Source: Ramicandelaber brevisporus (lineage: Eukaryota > Kickxellomycota > Ramicandelaberales > Ramicandelaberaceae). Taken from it: a stretch of 36,638 nt of DNA. The notes under the pieces were generated by a model. That model saw nothing but the letters and a program-made list of their open reading frames with translations. It did no database searches and was not told the DNA's origin. This document shows, one piece after another, positions 1-9,456 of the stretch; position 1 is the stretch's first letter; each line of letters starts with the position of its first letter. The stretch lies in assembly GCA_025201865.1 (NCBI GenBank), contig MU602836.1:7540-44177 (forward strand), written 5' to 3'. The translations under genes were made by a program, and so were the position numbers.

Positions 1-1
1 C

Positions 2-763
2 AAGCCGCCTGCTGAGCAAGTTAAACACGCTGGTCTATCGGACGGCATCACTCTCAGCATCTCCGGCGAGCCCATTCCACGCGCTGTTGAGCCCGGCGCC
101 ACCAACTTCCTCCACGTTACCAACCTGCCGTGGTGGGCCACCGAGGACGATCTACGACGCATTGTTGAGATTGGCGTTGGCGAGACCATGATCGTCAAGG
201 ACGTGGCGTTCAGCGAGAACCAGGCCACTGGCAAATCCGAAGGCAAGGCGGTGGTTGAGCTGTTTGATCCAGAGACGGCGTCTGCTGCTCGCAAGGCACT
301 GAGTGCTGCATCGTTCGGTGACAGCGCAAAGTGCTCAGTAGTGTTTTTCAACAACAATCCATATCGCCTTGCTCTGCGCGGTGTTCTCCTGCCGGCTTCT
401 GCACCGACACCGATGGCAGCCTTCGGAAGAGCCACTGTGCCTATTCATCCGCCACCTCATCCACATCACCCACATCATCCACATCATCCACCAATCCATC
501 CGTTCATCAACAATGTGCCCGCTGCCCACGCCATGCCATTTGCACCCCAGCCTCCAATGGTGCCACATCTCCAGCATCCAATGCGGCCACCAATGCCTCC
601 ACAGATGATGCGTCCCGGAATGCCACTGCCGCCACATCCACATATGATGCGGCCAGGATTCATGCCACATGGTGTGTCGATGGCAGTGCCGCCGCCTCCA
701 CCACCTCCGCCAGCAATGGCAGGTGTCAAGCGGCCATTCGACGAGACTACTTCCACTGCTTAA
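2..763 (+). CDS. CPSF6: CPSF6/CFIm68-like RRM protein, 5' partial
   Basis: The reading frame is open from the left edge, so the N-terminus is missing; 253 residues are visible. One RRM spans roughly visible residues 36-115, with an RNP2-like LHVTNLPWW followed by a TEDDL helix, and an RNP1-like segment GKSEGKAVVEL preceded by FSENQATG. The WW after the RNP2 strand and the FxENxAxGxSxG pattern are typical of the CPSF6/CPSF7 subunit of cleavage factor Im, which binds UGUA-bound CPSF5/NUDT21 and helps choose poly(A) sites in the nucleus. The tail is Pro/His/Met rich (HPHHPHHPHHPP, runs of 8 Pro) and ends in GVKRPFDE. No RS-rich tail like that of animal CPSF6 is visible. Other single-RRM proteins are possible, but the RRM details favour CPSF6. 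Confidence 0.78.
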   Translation, partial: KPPAEQVKHAGLSDGITLSISGEPIPRAVEPGATNFLHVTNLPWWATEDDLRRIVEIGVGETMIVKDVAFSENQATGKSEGKAVVELFDPETASAARKALSAASFGDSAKCSVVFFNNNPYRLALRGVLLPASAPTPMAAFGRATVPIHPPPHPHHPHHPHHPPIHPFINNVPAAHAMPFAPQPPMVPHLQHPMRPPMPPQMMRPGMPLPPHPHMMRPGFMPHGVSMAVPPPPPPPPAMAGVKRPFDETTSTA

Positions 764-1067
764 AGTGCTGTTCACTTCTTTTCTTTTCTTTTCTTTTCTT
801 TCTTCTTCAACTGTACTGTCATTGTCTCAATAGATGAGATGGAGTCTCAAATGTGCATGTATCCTCAATTCGTGGTTCTTTGTTGGGAAGGGGAGTGTGA
901 GGATTGACCAGTGTGGGATTCTATACACACACACACGCGCAATTCTCTCACTGACCACCGCAACACTCACAATCAAAGAAAAACAACAACATCAGCAACA
1001 AGCGACGATCGATCTTGCCCCACTTCAGCTTCAGCCTTGGACATATAGCAACTTGTACAGCACTTGA
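764..1067. other. Intergenic region between CPSF6-like gene and PAN3
   Basis: This 304-bp stretch holds no convincing gene. It starts with a pyrimidine tract of TTTTC units (about 778-808), probably in the 3' UTR of the upstream gene. A short CA run (about 925-938) follows, then an A/C-rich leader just before the PAN3 start. An in-frame TGA three bases before the PAN3 ATG closes that frame upstream. Confidence 0.6.
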
Positions 1068-3188
1068 ATGGCATCAAATGCCCCGGCAACGGGCTCTGTG
1101 GGGAGCTATGGCGATCCAGGTGGTAGTGGTGGTGGTAGTGTCGGGGATGGCACAACTCGCTTGTGTCGGTACATGATGGTTCACGGCTTTTGCAAGATGG
1201 AGGGCAAAGGCTGTCAGTTTGACCACGAGCGAGCTGCTGCGTACTTTGCGGGCGGTACTGCCTCCCCACCAGCGCAGTTGCAGGACTGGATCAAGCCAAC
1301 ACGCGGCAAAGGTGCAGCGGTGAGCATCAGGCCGCCAACTTCTGCTCTTTCTCCTTCAGCAGCAGCAACAGCAGCAGCAGGAACGACAACTGTGGCTATT
1401 TCAGCATCGAACTCGAACAGTGGTGGTGTCGCAGTGAGCCCGGTTAAGATGGGAGAGAATGCATCAGCAGCAGCGAATGATGGCAATGAACGGTCAGCGT
1501 CACCTTCGCTCGCCACATTGATGAAGAACAAGCTTGTTATCAAGGACTTTGTGCCGAGAAATAAGACTACCTCGAATCTGCCAACAGCCACATCGACATC
1601 TTTGGCTCCTGTTGAGACGGCAGCTGAAGTGCCATCCATTAAAGTGACATCACCAAAGGCTACCAAAGCTGCCTCAAATGTGCCCGAGTCCGAGCGTCCT
1701 TCTCCTTCTCCTGTGCCATCGCCAGAGTTTCATTTGACTCAGCACCTGTATATGCCTCCTGCTCCGCCTGGCCTGCGTCTTGGCTCTGCAGAGCGCACTG
1801 TGCACGACTTCTTTATGCCAGATCGCATCCGCCATGAACTGCTCGAGCGCGTCACTGAGCCCGCTCGTTTTGTTCCAGGCACTGGCTCCGACGCGCTGCC
1901 TAGCCTTCTGCAGTACCACTCTCTTGTGTATGTTGGCGAATCGTCATCATTTGCTGCATCGGGTGGCAGTTCGGGCAATGCCAGCACAATGGTGTCGATT
2001 ATGTACAATGCGATTTCGTCAACCGATGGGTATCGCTATACTCTGCGCCGATTCCCAAAGACGGATATCACGTTTGATGCAGCGACGCTGGCAGCAACTG
2101 TGGCTCAGTGGCGAAATGTCCAACACCCCGGAGTGGTGAAGCTGCACGAGGTGTTCACAACTCATGCATTTGGTGACAAGAGCGTAGTGTTTGTGTATGA
2201 TTATTATCCTAATATGCGCAAATTAAGTACAATTCTGTATGGCGACACTTCTGGAAAGAAAGACCAGCAGCAATCACAGCCACAGCAGTTGTCAACTACG
2301 CAGATTTGGAGCATCATCACCCAGTTGTTGTGCATCATTCGAGCAATCCATTCAGCCGGATTAGCGTTGCGTGCAATTAATCTCGAGTCACTGGTGTTTT
2401 CAGGCCCTAGTCGGATTCGATTTGATCATGCTGGTGTTGTTGATGTTCTCAGCGGTCCAACTGGCTCAGCTGCCATGGCTGCCATGTCAGCTGGCAGTAG
2501 CGTTGATTCCGCATTGGCTCGCGAGCGCAGTCGCATCAAGCCCAATCTGTTGGTGCTGCAAAGTATGGATCTCTTTGCAGTTGGCCAGCTGATCATTGCC
2601 ATCGTCTGTAAGATACCCGTGGGCATGACGCTGCAGCCAGCGTACCTTGCTCACATCAGCCAGAATTCAACACCCGACATGGTCGATTTGGTCACATATC
2701 TGATGTCGTGTTCATCTGGTCCACCGTCTAACAGCGCCAACCCAATCCAGCAGGTGACTGTTGCCATGTCCAAGATTACCCAGCGGTTTGCCGATCAGGT
2801 CGAGTACCATCTCGATTACACCGAAGTGCTCGAAGGCAGTCTGGCTCGCGAGCTCGAAAACGGTCGACTGTTCCGTCTTATCACCAAGATTAACCACATT
2901 GTCGAGCGTCCCGAGTTTGAGCATGATCCAGAATGGTCTGAGACTGGCGATCGCTACATTATCAAGCTGTTCAGAGACTATGTGTTTCATCAAGTGGATG
3001 GCAACACTGGTCGTGCGGTCGTTGACATGGCGCATGTGGTTAGCTGCTTGAACAAACTGGATGCTGGAATCAAGCAGCCGATTGCGTTGGTATCAAGAGA
3101 TGAACGATCGTATTTGGTGGTGACTTATGAGGATCTCAAGCGCGTGATTGATCAGTCGTTTAATTCGCTACTCAGCCGCCGTTCTTGA
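1068..3188 (+). CDS. PAN3: PAN3, regulatory subunit of the PAN2-PAN3 poly(A) nuclease
   Basis: This 706-aa protein is the adaptor of the PAN2-PAN3 deadenylase, which trims mRNA poly(A) tails in the cytoplasm. An N-terminal CCCH zinc finger uses C33, C42, C49 and H53 (C-x8-C-x6-C-x3-H) and would bind poly(A). A Ser/Ala/Thr-rich disordered linker (about 60-230) follows. The pseudokinase domain starts near residue 245 and includes YRYTLRRFPKTD, WRNVQHPGVVKLHEVF and a degenerate catalytic loop (LALRAINLESLVFSG with no HRD). The C-terminal coiled coil and knob domain contain NGRLFRLITKINHIVERPE, GDRYIIKLFRDYVFHQ and VVTYEDLKRVIDQSF, all PAN3 hallmarks. The length matches the family. The start follows an in-frame TGA closely and the frame is intronless. 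I could not place the PAM2 motif with confidence. Confidence 0.96.
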   Translation: MASNAPATGSVGSYGDPGGSGGGSVGDGTTRLCRYMMVHGFCKMEGKGCQFDHERAAAYFAGGTASPPAQLQDWIKPTRGKGAAVSIRPPTSALSPSAAATAAAGTTTVAISASNSNSGGVAVSPVKMGENASAAANDGNERSASPSLATLMKNKLVIKDFVPRNKTTSNLPTATSTSLAPVETAAEVPSIKVTSPKATKAASNVPESERPSPSPVPSPEFHLTQHLYMPPAPPGLRLGSAERTVHDFFMPDRIRHELLERVTEPARFVPGTGSDALPSLLQYHSLVYVGESSSFAASGGSSGNASTMVSIMYNAISSTDGYRYTLRRFPKTDITFDAATLAATVAQWRNVQHPGVVKLHEVFTTHAFGDKSVVFVYDYYPNMRKLSTILYGDTSGKKDQQQSQPQQLSTTQIWSIITQLLCIIRAIHSAGLALRAINLESLVFSGPSRIRFDHAGVVDVLSGPTGSAAMAAMSAGSSVDSALARERSRIKPNLLVLQSMDLFAVGQLIIAIVCKIPVGMTLQPAYLAHISQNSTPDMVDLVTYLMSCSSGPPSNSANPIQQVTVAMSKITQRFADQVEYHLDYTEVLEGSLARELENGRLFRLITKINHIVERPEFEHDPEWSETGDRYIIKLFRDYVFHQVDGNTGRAVVDMAHVVSCLNKLDAGIKQPIALVSRDERSYLVVTYEDLKRVIDQSFNSLLSRRS

Positions 3189-3979
3189 CTTATTGGAATA
3201 AGATAAAAGACGTAACAACGGCTTGCTAGTACAACGAAGAAACCCCCTAGAAAAGCACAAAAAAATTGACATAACCACATTAGAAAACACATTCTTTTTC
3301 CTTTCAAAAAGAGTATCATATCCTTACTGTCTTAACTTAACAAGTAATAGAGGAAAAAAGGAAGAAGAGGAAAGAAGAAGAAGCAAAAAGGAGACAAACG
3401 AAAGTTGTGGAAAATGGTACCACTATGGTGGATTGTGGAAAAGTCACAGATTGCTGTCTAAAAAAGGTATGACGGATTGGATGATCGCTCAATTCGGACG
3501 AGGGATCCGCGGATTGTATGTGAAAGAAAAGGCACCAAATCCCTCCTGAATCTCTCGAACCGTCAGATGTCGACACTACAGCACATTTTGTGCAATCCGT
3601 TTTTCAGTGCAGTAAAAAAAAAGAAGAGTAGTGCTGCGTTGCTTTGTGCTTTGTGCTTGTTGGTGGCTGTTGGTGTTGGTTGTTGTTGGCTGTGGAGGTA
3701 CAAATACGGACAGTTCTTTTGTATGTGATGTGTGTGCGTGTGTTTGAGAATGACAGGACCGCCCTTTCTATCTTTTGTACCATTCCTCCCTATATCCTCC
3801 TATACAACAGTCAAGTTCGCACTTCACCACTGAGCAAGCGAGCGAGCCAACGAGCGCTCAACTCCTCCTTTCTTTGCACCACCTTTTCGACCCTTGCAAT
3901 AAACACCCCTTTTGTTGTATTCCCTCTACCATCGTCGTCCTACTAGGCTGTCCTTCTCTTTCTGCGAATACAGTGCGAT
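3189..3979. other. Intergenic region between PAN3 and the HECT ligase gene
   Basis: This 791-bp stretch has no supported gene. It contains A-rich sequence after PAN3, a purine-only stretch around 3351-3394 (GGAAAAAAGGAAGAAG-like), a GT-rich zone around 3650-3745, and a C/T-rich stretch just before the next start. An in-frame TAG at 3944 bounds the downstream gene. I saw no tRNA A/B boxes. Confidence 0.6.
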
Positions 3980-6900
3980 ATGCGAGACCAGCAACAGCAG
4001 CAAGACCAGCAGCGGCAGCAGAGACAGCGTCAAGTCACCGCTACTGCCACTGCTGCTGCCTCTGGTCACCAGCGACCACAACAACAGATTAATCAGCAGC
4101 GACAACAGCAGTCATCACAGCATGCCAACATCACGGTCTCTCAATCAGGAACCACTGGTCTACTCGCTCTGCCACAGCAGCCACAGCCGCTGCGCCGGTC
4201 TCCCCGTCGCCATCCCTCTTCCTACCTGAATCAGGGGCAACAGCAGGAAACGCAACAGCTCCAGGCTTCAAACCAGCCAGAGACCAAGACAACGACGACT
4301 ACAACAAGGAATGCCAAAAGACCTCGTAAATCAAGTGGCGGTAGTACTCATCAGAAGGAATCCGAACTGATGCAACAGCAGCAAACACAGCAGATGCCGC
4401 TACGGAAGCAGCCACAGCAACAGAAGCAACAGCAGAAGCAGCAACAACAACAACAACAGCAAGGTCGATCCAGCTCAGTTGATGCAGCGGATGATGGCAA
4501 CATTAGTGGCAGCGGTAATGAACCCAAGCGCCGACGCTCTGATTCCAGCACATGTCTCTTTGCATCCAGTCTGATCAGTGTGACAGAAGGCACTCGACTG
4601 GTCAATCTGGATGCATCTCAGTTTCTCTTGAGCCAGTCAAGCACTACTTTCCCATTGATCTCAACTCAGTCCATGATCGGTCGAGGAATGACGTATGAAT
4701 CAGTTTGCATGATTTGGTCACCTTCGACTCCCAAGTCCCGCAAAGTTCCCAAAGAGCTGATCAAGACTGTGCACGATTTGTTCTCAGACATTTCCAACAT
4801 GGGATCCAGCTTTATCCATCGAAATAGGTATTGGCGCACGCAGTGCCCAGTCGATGTCCATCAGGCTCAAGCTGCATTCCAGTACATTAATGATCACTTC
4901 CCAGCTGAACTGCAGAGGGCTGTGTTGACTGGAATGGCATCAGCTGCACGTAAATTTGTAAAAGCTAACGGAATGTTGATGGAATATCATTTGGGTTTAC
5001 TGATGTGGCTATTAATCAATCCATTGGTAGCCACTTATTGTAATGAGAAAATGCCAGATTATAATCAACAGCAACAACAACATTCATCGCAGAGCAATAA
5101 AGATGAGGCGCGAGGAGGAATCGTTGGATACGAAATGGTCACTCTGTCACTGGAGTTTTTGTGTTCATTGTCTATTCCGTTGAAGCAGAGAATTGTTACA
5201 CTGTTGATTGCGCCGCAGCCAGAACCTCCGAGTGATCCAAATGCACCCAATGCGTTCATGTACGAAAGCTGCGAACAAGTCAATGATGCAAAGAGCAAAG
5301 CGAGATCACTGCGAGTGTTTGTGAAAGCTATTCAGGCAGTCATCACAGCCAGAGTGGAACACATTGCAAACAACGAACGCGCAGGCTCAGTTACAGCTGA
5401 GGCATCAAACAGCGCTGCAACCACAGCTACAGCTACAGCAGCATCGAATACTACAGCAGCTACAACAGAAACTCAGTCAACTGACAGCGAACCAATGGAC
5501 ATTGAAGAGACTACAACCACACCAGAAACAGTAACAGCAGCAAGTACAGACCAAGCACCTATTCAAACAGCATCCCCACAGCAAGCTCCATCTCAGCCAT
5601 TGCCCCCTCGTGATCCATTTGCCATCATCAACAGCAACGCTATTATCGCAGGATTGCGTCCCCCAGCTGCGTTTGCTGCACTCAGCCTTCGTAATCAGCA
5701 GCTGCGTAATTTGGCACTGCCTGGATCAGCGCCTAACCCAGCTTTGGCCAATGGAAACAGTAATGCGTCAATGAAGGGCCTTGTCTATCACAAGGATGTC
5801 TTAATTGCACGATCATTAAAATACTTGACATTCTTGCAGAGATTGAATCTAACTCATGGAGAACTTTGGTTTACTAGCAACTACTCTTCTACTGGCACAT
5901 TGTACAATGCACTTGGAATGAATTCAAACCAACACCCGAGCCAATCTCAGAGTGGCAGTGATAAAGCAGGCTCGTCAACCAACACCAGCACCAGCACCAG
6001 CACCAGCACAGAGTCTAAAGTGACTGCATATATCCACAATGGCATTAATGACATCTGCCTGCTGTTTAGTGGCACACCACCGGATAGTATGACATTGCGT
6101 GCAATTGACAATAGAGAAGATGGATTGTTGTTGCCAAATGAATTCTACAATGAATCCTTATCTCGTACTATATGCATTGCAACGGAAGTTACAATCAACA
6201 GAGACCAAGGAATAACCGATGCATTTTCATCAACAAATGACACGTGCTTCCATCATTATCCATTTGTGTTGACTCCATTGGCCAAGGCTGAGCTAATGAG
6301 ACATGAAAATCTATCTGAGCAGCGACAAGAACTGCACGATGCGTTCTTTAGAGCAATGTTTGTGGGAATGACTTGTCCATATTTGATCATAGAGGTCAGA
6401 CGAGAGCACGTGGTTAGAGATGCACTGGTTCAGCTGTGGGGCAAATCTACCAATGATTTGAAAAAGGCACTCAAAGTTAGATTTGTGGGAGAAGAGGGAG
6501 TGGATGAAGGCGGAGTGACTCGTGAGTTTTTGTCATTGGTTGTTAGAGAGATATTTAATAGTGAATATGGCATGTTCAGATACTATGAGGATTCGCATTT
6601 ATACTGGTTTAGATTGGCTCCTCAGTGCGATGTGCTGGTTAACCCGAGTAAATATTTGACTGAGCCTTGGTCGAGTTCCCCAAGTGGTAAATCTATTGAG
6701 GAGTATGCTCTACGAGTTCGCCAGCAATATCTATCCGACTCCAGTGATATGGATATTGAAATATCAGCAGCCCCTGAAAACAACAATACTGTGAATAATA
6801 ATACTAATGGCAACAATAGTAGTAATCCCAATGGTAATACTAACGGTGGTAGAAGTAGCAGAACTAGTAGAAGCAGTAGAAGCAGTAGAAGCAGTAGTAG

Positions 6901-7849
6901 TAGTAATACAAATACTATTCATACTGCGACAGCTACTGGGACCACGTTTGAAATGCCAAGCAATTTGGATAAGAATATGATCAATGAATATCGACTGATT
7001 GGCCAATTAATTGGACTGGCTGCGTATAATTCTGCAATGGTTGGAATCAATTTCCCCCGTGCCTTGTATCGTAAACTATGTGGAAGAAGAGTTCGACTGT
7101 GTGATTTGGCAGAGTTTGAGCCGGAATTGGCACGCGGACTTCAAATGATGCTTGATTATGAAACGGACGATCCAGATGAATTTGAATTGCTATTTGGAAG
7201 AAACTTTGTGATGGAATATGATCACTTTGGTGAAATGGTTACTCAGCCTTTGGTGCATGGCGGCGAGTCCATTCCTCTTACATTGGCCAACAGGCAGGAG
7301 TATGTTAATCTATACGTTGAAATGGTGTTGAGCATTCTTGTCTATCGCCAGTACGAGGCATTCAGAGAAGGATTCCACAGCATCATGGGCTCTCCTCATC
7401 AATTATTGGCTCAGAATCTAAATCCTAGTCCATCTCGCTCGTACTTGATTGAATCGTTAGAGCCTCACGAATTAGAGTTGATCATCTGTGGCCATAATTA
7501 TGACAATTTGGATTTGCATGAATTGGAATCAGTATGCCAGTACGACGGAGGATACAATCGCGAGTCATCTGTAATTTGTAACTTTTGGGATGTGGTTCAC
7601 AATGATTTTACTGTTGAACAGCGTCGACTATTGTTAAAGTTTGTTACAGGAACAGATCGAGTTCCAGTTGGTGGATTTAGCAAATTAACTTTTGTAATCT
7701 CAAAGAATGGCGTTGGTGAAAGTGACCGATTGCCTACTGCTCATACCTGCTTTAATGTAATGTTACTCTGCGAGTATGAAACCCGCGAAACCCTCAAAGA
7801 TCGACTACTAACTGCCATTAACAATGCTGAAGGCTTTGGTATGCATTAA
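3980..7849 (+). CDS. HECT-type E3 ubiquitin ligase, UBE3A/Hul4-like
   Basis: This 1289-aa single-frame protein would transfer ubiquitin from an E2 via a cysteine thioester to substrates. The first 200 residues are Gln-rich and disordered. The middle carries Thr/Ala/Ser-rich linkers. The C-terminal HECT domain (about 790-1289) closely follows UBE3A: VRFVGEEGVDEGGVTREF, IGQLIGLAAYNSAM, YDGGYNRESSVICNFWDVV, KFVTGTDRVPVGGFSKL, and the catalytic loop LPTAHTCFNVMLL with active-site Cys1257. The last residues (EGFGMH) match the UBE3A end (KGFGML). About 90 residues (roughly 900-990) rich in Asn, Ser and Arg interrupt the N-lobe between YWFRLAPQC and NMINEYRLIGQLIG. I see no clear AZUL zinc finger, so Hul4 or HECTD2-like assignments remain open. 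The start is the first ATG after an in-frame TAG at 3944. Confidence 0.93.
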   Translation: MRDQQQQQDQQRQQRQRQVTATATAAASGHQRPQQQINQQRQQQSSQHANITVSQSGTTGLLALPQQPQPLRRSPRRHPSSYLNQGQQQETQQLQASNQPETKTTTTTTRNAKRPRKSSGGSTHQKESELMQQQQTQQMPLRKQPQQQKQQQKQQQQQQQQGRSSSVDAADDGNISGSGNEPKRRRSDSSTCLFASSLISVTEGTRLVNLDASQFLLSQSSTTFPLISTQSMIGRGMTYESVCMIWSPSTPKSRKVPKELIKTVHDLFSDISNMGSSFIHRNRYWRTQCPVDVHQAQAAFQYINDHFPAELQRAVLTGMASAARKFVKANGMLMEYHLGLLMWLLINPLVATYCNEKMPDYNQQQQQHSSQSNKDEARGGIVGYEMVTLSLEFLCSLSIPLKQRIVTLLIAPQPEPPSDPNAPNAFMYESCEQVNDAKSKARSLRVFVKAIQAVITARVEHIANNERAGSVTAEASNSAATTATATAASNTTAATTETQSTDSEPMDIEETTTTPETVTAASTDQAPIQTASPQQAPSQPLPPRDPFAIINSNAIIAGLRPPAAFAALSLRNQQLRNLALPGSAPNPALANGNSNASMKGLVYHKDVLIARSLKYLTFLQRLNLTHGELWFTSNYSSTGTLYNALGMNSNQHPSQSQSGSDKAGSSTNTSTSTSTSTESKVTAYIHNGINDICLLFSGTPPDSMTLRAIDNREDGLLLPNEFYNESLSRTICIATEVTINRDQGITDAFSSTNDTCFHHYPFVLTPLAKAELMRHENLSEQRQELHDAFFRAMFVGMTCPYLIIEVRREHVVRDALVQLWGKSTNDLKKALKVRFVGEEGVDEGGVTREFLSLVVREIFNSEYGMFRYYEDSHLYWFRLAPQCDVLVNPSKYLTEPWSSSPSGKSIEEYALRVRQQYLSDSSDMDIEISAAPENNNTVNNNTNGNNSSNPNGNTNGGRSSRTSRSSRSSRSSSSSNTNTIHTATATGTTFEMPSNLDKNMINEYRLIGQLIGLAAYNSAMVGINFPRALYRKLCGRRVRLCDLAEFEPELARGLQMMLDYETDDPDEFELLFGRNFVMEYDHFGEMVTQPLVHGGESIPLTLANRQEYVNLYVEMVLSILVYRQYEAFREGFHSIMGSPHQLLAQNLNPSPSRSYLIESLEPHELELIICGHNYDNLDLHELESVCQYDGGYNRESSVICNFWDVVHNDFTVEQRRLLLKFVTGTDRVPVGGFSKLTFVISKNGVGESDRLPTAHTCFNVMLLCEYETRETLKDRLLTAINNAEGFGMH
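4373..4462 (+). repeat. CAA/CAG repeat coding for Gln-rich tract in HECT ligase
   Basis: Mixed CAA and CAG codons, broken by a few Lys, Met and Pro codons, encode a Gln-rich segment (about residues 132-161) ending in eight Gln in a row. The mixed codons show it is not a pure microsatellite. Confidence 0.9.
5981..6010 (+). repeat. ACCAGC hexamer repeat coding for Thr-Ser
   Basis: About five tandem hexamers (AACACC then AGCACC units) encode alternating Ser and Thr within the HECT ligase linker. Confidence 0.9.
6851..6909 (+). repeat. AGTAGAAGC-type repeat inside the HECT domain insertion
   Basis: Degenerate 9-bp units AGTAGAAGC then AGT runs encode Ser-Arg-Ser repeats and five Ser. They form the core of the low-complexity insertion that splits the HECT N-lobe. 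Confidence 0.85.
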
Positions 7850-8024
7850 TTCAATTCAACTTAAAGAAGACTTCCCACTCTTTTTCTTTCCTTCTTTCTT
7901 TCCTTCTTTCCATTTTATAGCTTCTACTTCTTTGATTATCAACTATTGTTATTGTTATTACTATTTTTCCTAAAGCAAAGTCTATTCATTTTCTTGTTAA
8001 ACTTATACTTAATGTATAGTCACT

Positions 8025-8564
8025 TTATTGGATGGGTAGTTCTACAGTTTGCTTAAATGCACCCGAGAGTTCCTCGTTCAGTAGCCCGTGCATTGTTGAT
8101 CCATCTCTCTTGTAGACCCACTCCCCGTTCTCATAATCATATCGCCGCGGACCACTCAATGGACTCGACAGCCAAATCTGTTTATTTGGTGGCTGCTTGT
8201 TGATCACATATGTTCCGTACTGTGGTCCCAAGTTGAGCGTGATGACGTGATTGGCATACTCGATATCACAGCCTGACAAGGCAGGCGTGGACTCGATGAG
8301 CTCTTCGAGGTATTCAACCATTGCCTCCAATGTGGAGTCTGCGCGCTGGTTATACTCGAGAGTGGCTGCATCGAGAAGAGAGCGGGATGTTGAAGAGAAG
8401 TGACGAACGGATAGCGGATATCGCGCAATACCACTAGCAGGCCGGCGAAGCTGGCAGAAACGAAGTGAGCGCGATACGGTAGACAGCGACCTGGTCGAAA
8501 CAATGGCAGAGAAAGCTCTTGCGCATACGGCTCTACGGCCGTTAACAGTCATTGCTGGCAGCAT
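8025..8564 (-). CDS. YFH1: Frataxin, mitochondrial iron-sulfur assembly factor
   Basis: This 179-aa protein matches frataxin, which stimulates sulfur transfer by the NFS1-ISD11-ISCU complex in the mitochondrial matrix. The N-terminal 60 residues are rich in Arg, Ser and Ala with almost no acidic residues, fitting a cleavable mitochondrial presequence (ARAFSAIVSTRSLS, VRHFSSTSRS). The frataxin fold runs about 67-175. An acidic first helix (E80, E84, E87, E88, E91) forms the iron/partner-binding ridge. The signature beta-sheet GTYVINKQPPNKQIWLSSP is followed by GPRRYDYENGEWVY. The length matches yeast Yfh1 (174 aa). It is convergent with the HECT gene, 175 bp away. Its start lies 118 bp from the stop of the next minus-strand gene, and that gap is very A-rich on the plus strand. 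Confidence 0.97.
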   Translation of the reverse strand: MLPAMTVNGRRAVCARAFSAIVSTRSLSTVSRSLRFCQLRRPASGIARYPLSVRHFSSTSRSLLDAATLEYNQRADSTLEAMVEYLEELIESTPALSGCDIEYANHVITLNLGPQYGTYVINKQPPNKQIWLSSPLSGPRRYDYENGEWVYKRDGSTMHGLLNEELSGAFKQTVELPIQ

Positions 8565-8682
8565 CTTGCAGTCCAGATCTCAATCGATTCAGAAGAAAAA
8601 AAAAAAGAAAAAGAAAAAGAAAGAAAACTTGTGGTTCAAAAAAAAAAAACAAGAACGAAAGTAATAGCAACAACTTGGCTTT

Positions 8683-9456
8683 CTATGTACGATAGATGGA
8701 TGTGTATAGCCACACATGGACTCGTTCGATGACGGTGTGTTCGTGCTGCTGCCATCCCATGTGTGACTCGATGACAGGCCGCTTATGAGGACTTAGTACC
8801 ATCAATACTTTTGCACGCCTTGCTAATGCATCCAATGTGGCAAACAGATTGGAGTTATCGAGCAAGTGCAGAGCGAATGAGCAAATTGCCAGGTCAAACG
8901 AACCGTCTTCGTCGGCAACACCTTCGCAATCTGCAAAGTGGTCATCAAGACATCCCTGCGCAATATCTCGAAAAGAGTAGCTGAGGCACGGCAAACTGGT
9001 TGCGGAAGTGAAGGCATCCGCAGTGAATGGATCACACGCTGTATACGCAAACTTTATCCGACCGCTATCTTCCTCGGTGGCTGCTGCTGCTTTGTCTGAT
9101 GTTACATTGGTTTGCTGCAGCGGACGGGCAATGTGCAACCTCGATAGCACTGAATCACTTGCACTATTGCCGACATTGTTTTGCGATTCGATCCACAGCT
9201 GGCATGCTCTTGTTGCCTCTCCACTGCCGCAGGCCAAGTCAAGTACTTTGAACGACTTTTGCAGGTTAGTGTCAATGCCAGTGTCAGTGTCGGTGCCAGC
9301 GGGAGGCAGCAAATCTCTCTTCCAAGTCGCCAAACCGTGGTTGATACAGAGCCGTACCTGCCGTTCGTGAGGATTCGTGTACTGGCCGCCGTACTGCGAG
9401 TAATATCCCTCGACGCCGTGCGCCACGTACTGATTCCTGATCGCGGACTGGTTCAT
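8683..9456 (-). CDS. SAM-dependent methyltransferase, class I
   Basis: This 257-aa protein starts at MNQSAIRNQYVAHGVEGYY. An upstream ATG at 9570 would add 38 residues of non-conserved, hydrophobic sequence (FYHFFFVV) that look like untranslated DNA, so I prefer 9456. Motif I of the Rossmann fold is VLDLACGSGEAT (residues 71-82). An acidic motif II equivalent lies in YTACDPFTADAF, and a motif IV-like FDLAICSFALHLLD follows. The opening YYSQYGGQYTNPHE resembles small fungal methyltransferases of unknown substrate that begin with a Tyr-rich segment before the cofactor fold. I cannot name the substrate. An acidic, Ala-rich linker (about 110-130) interrupts the fold. The gene lies head-to-tail upstream of frataxin. 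Confidence 0.75.
   Translation of the reverse strand: MNQSAIRNQYVAHGVEGYYSQYGGQYTNPHERQVRLCINHGLATWKRDLLPPAGTDTDTGIDTNLQKSFKVLDLACGSGEATRACQLWIESQNNVGNSASDSVLSRLHIARPLQQTNVTSDKAAAATEEDSGRIKFAYTACDPFTADAFTSATSLPCLSYSFRDIAQGCLDDHFADCEGVADEDGSFDLAICSFALHLLDNSNLFATLDALARRAKVLMVLSPHKRPVIESHMGWQQHEHTVIERVHVWLYTSIYRT

Noticed and set aside
334-837. Alternative plus-strand frame within the CPSF6-like gene, rich in Ser/Thr/Cys
   Set aside because: The RRM and its tail are clear in the other frame.
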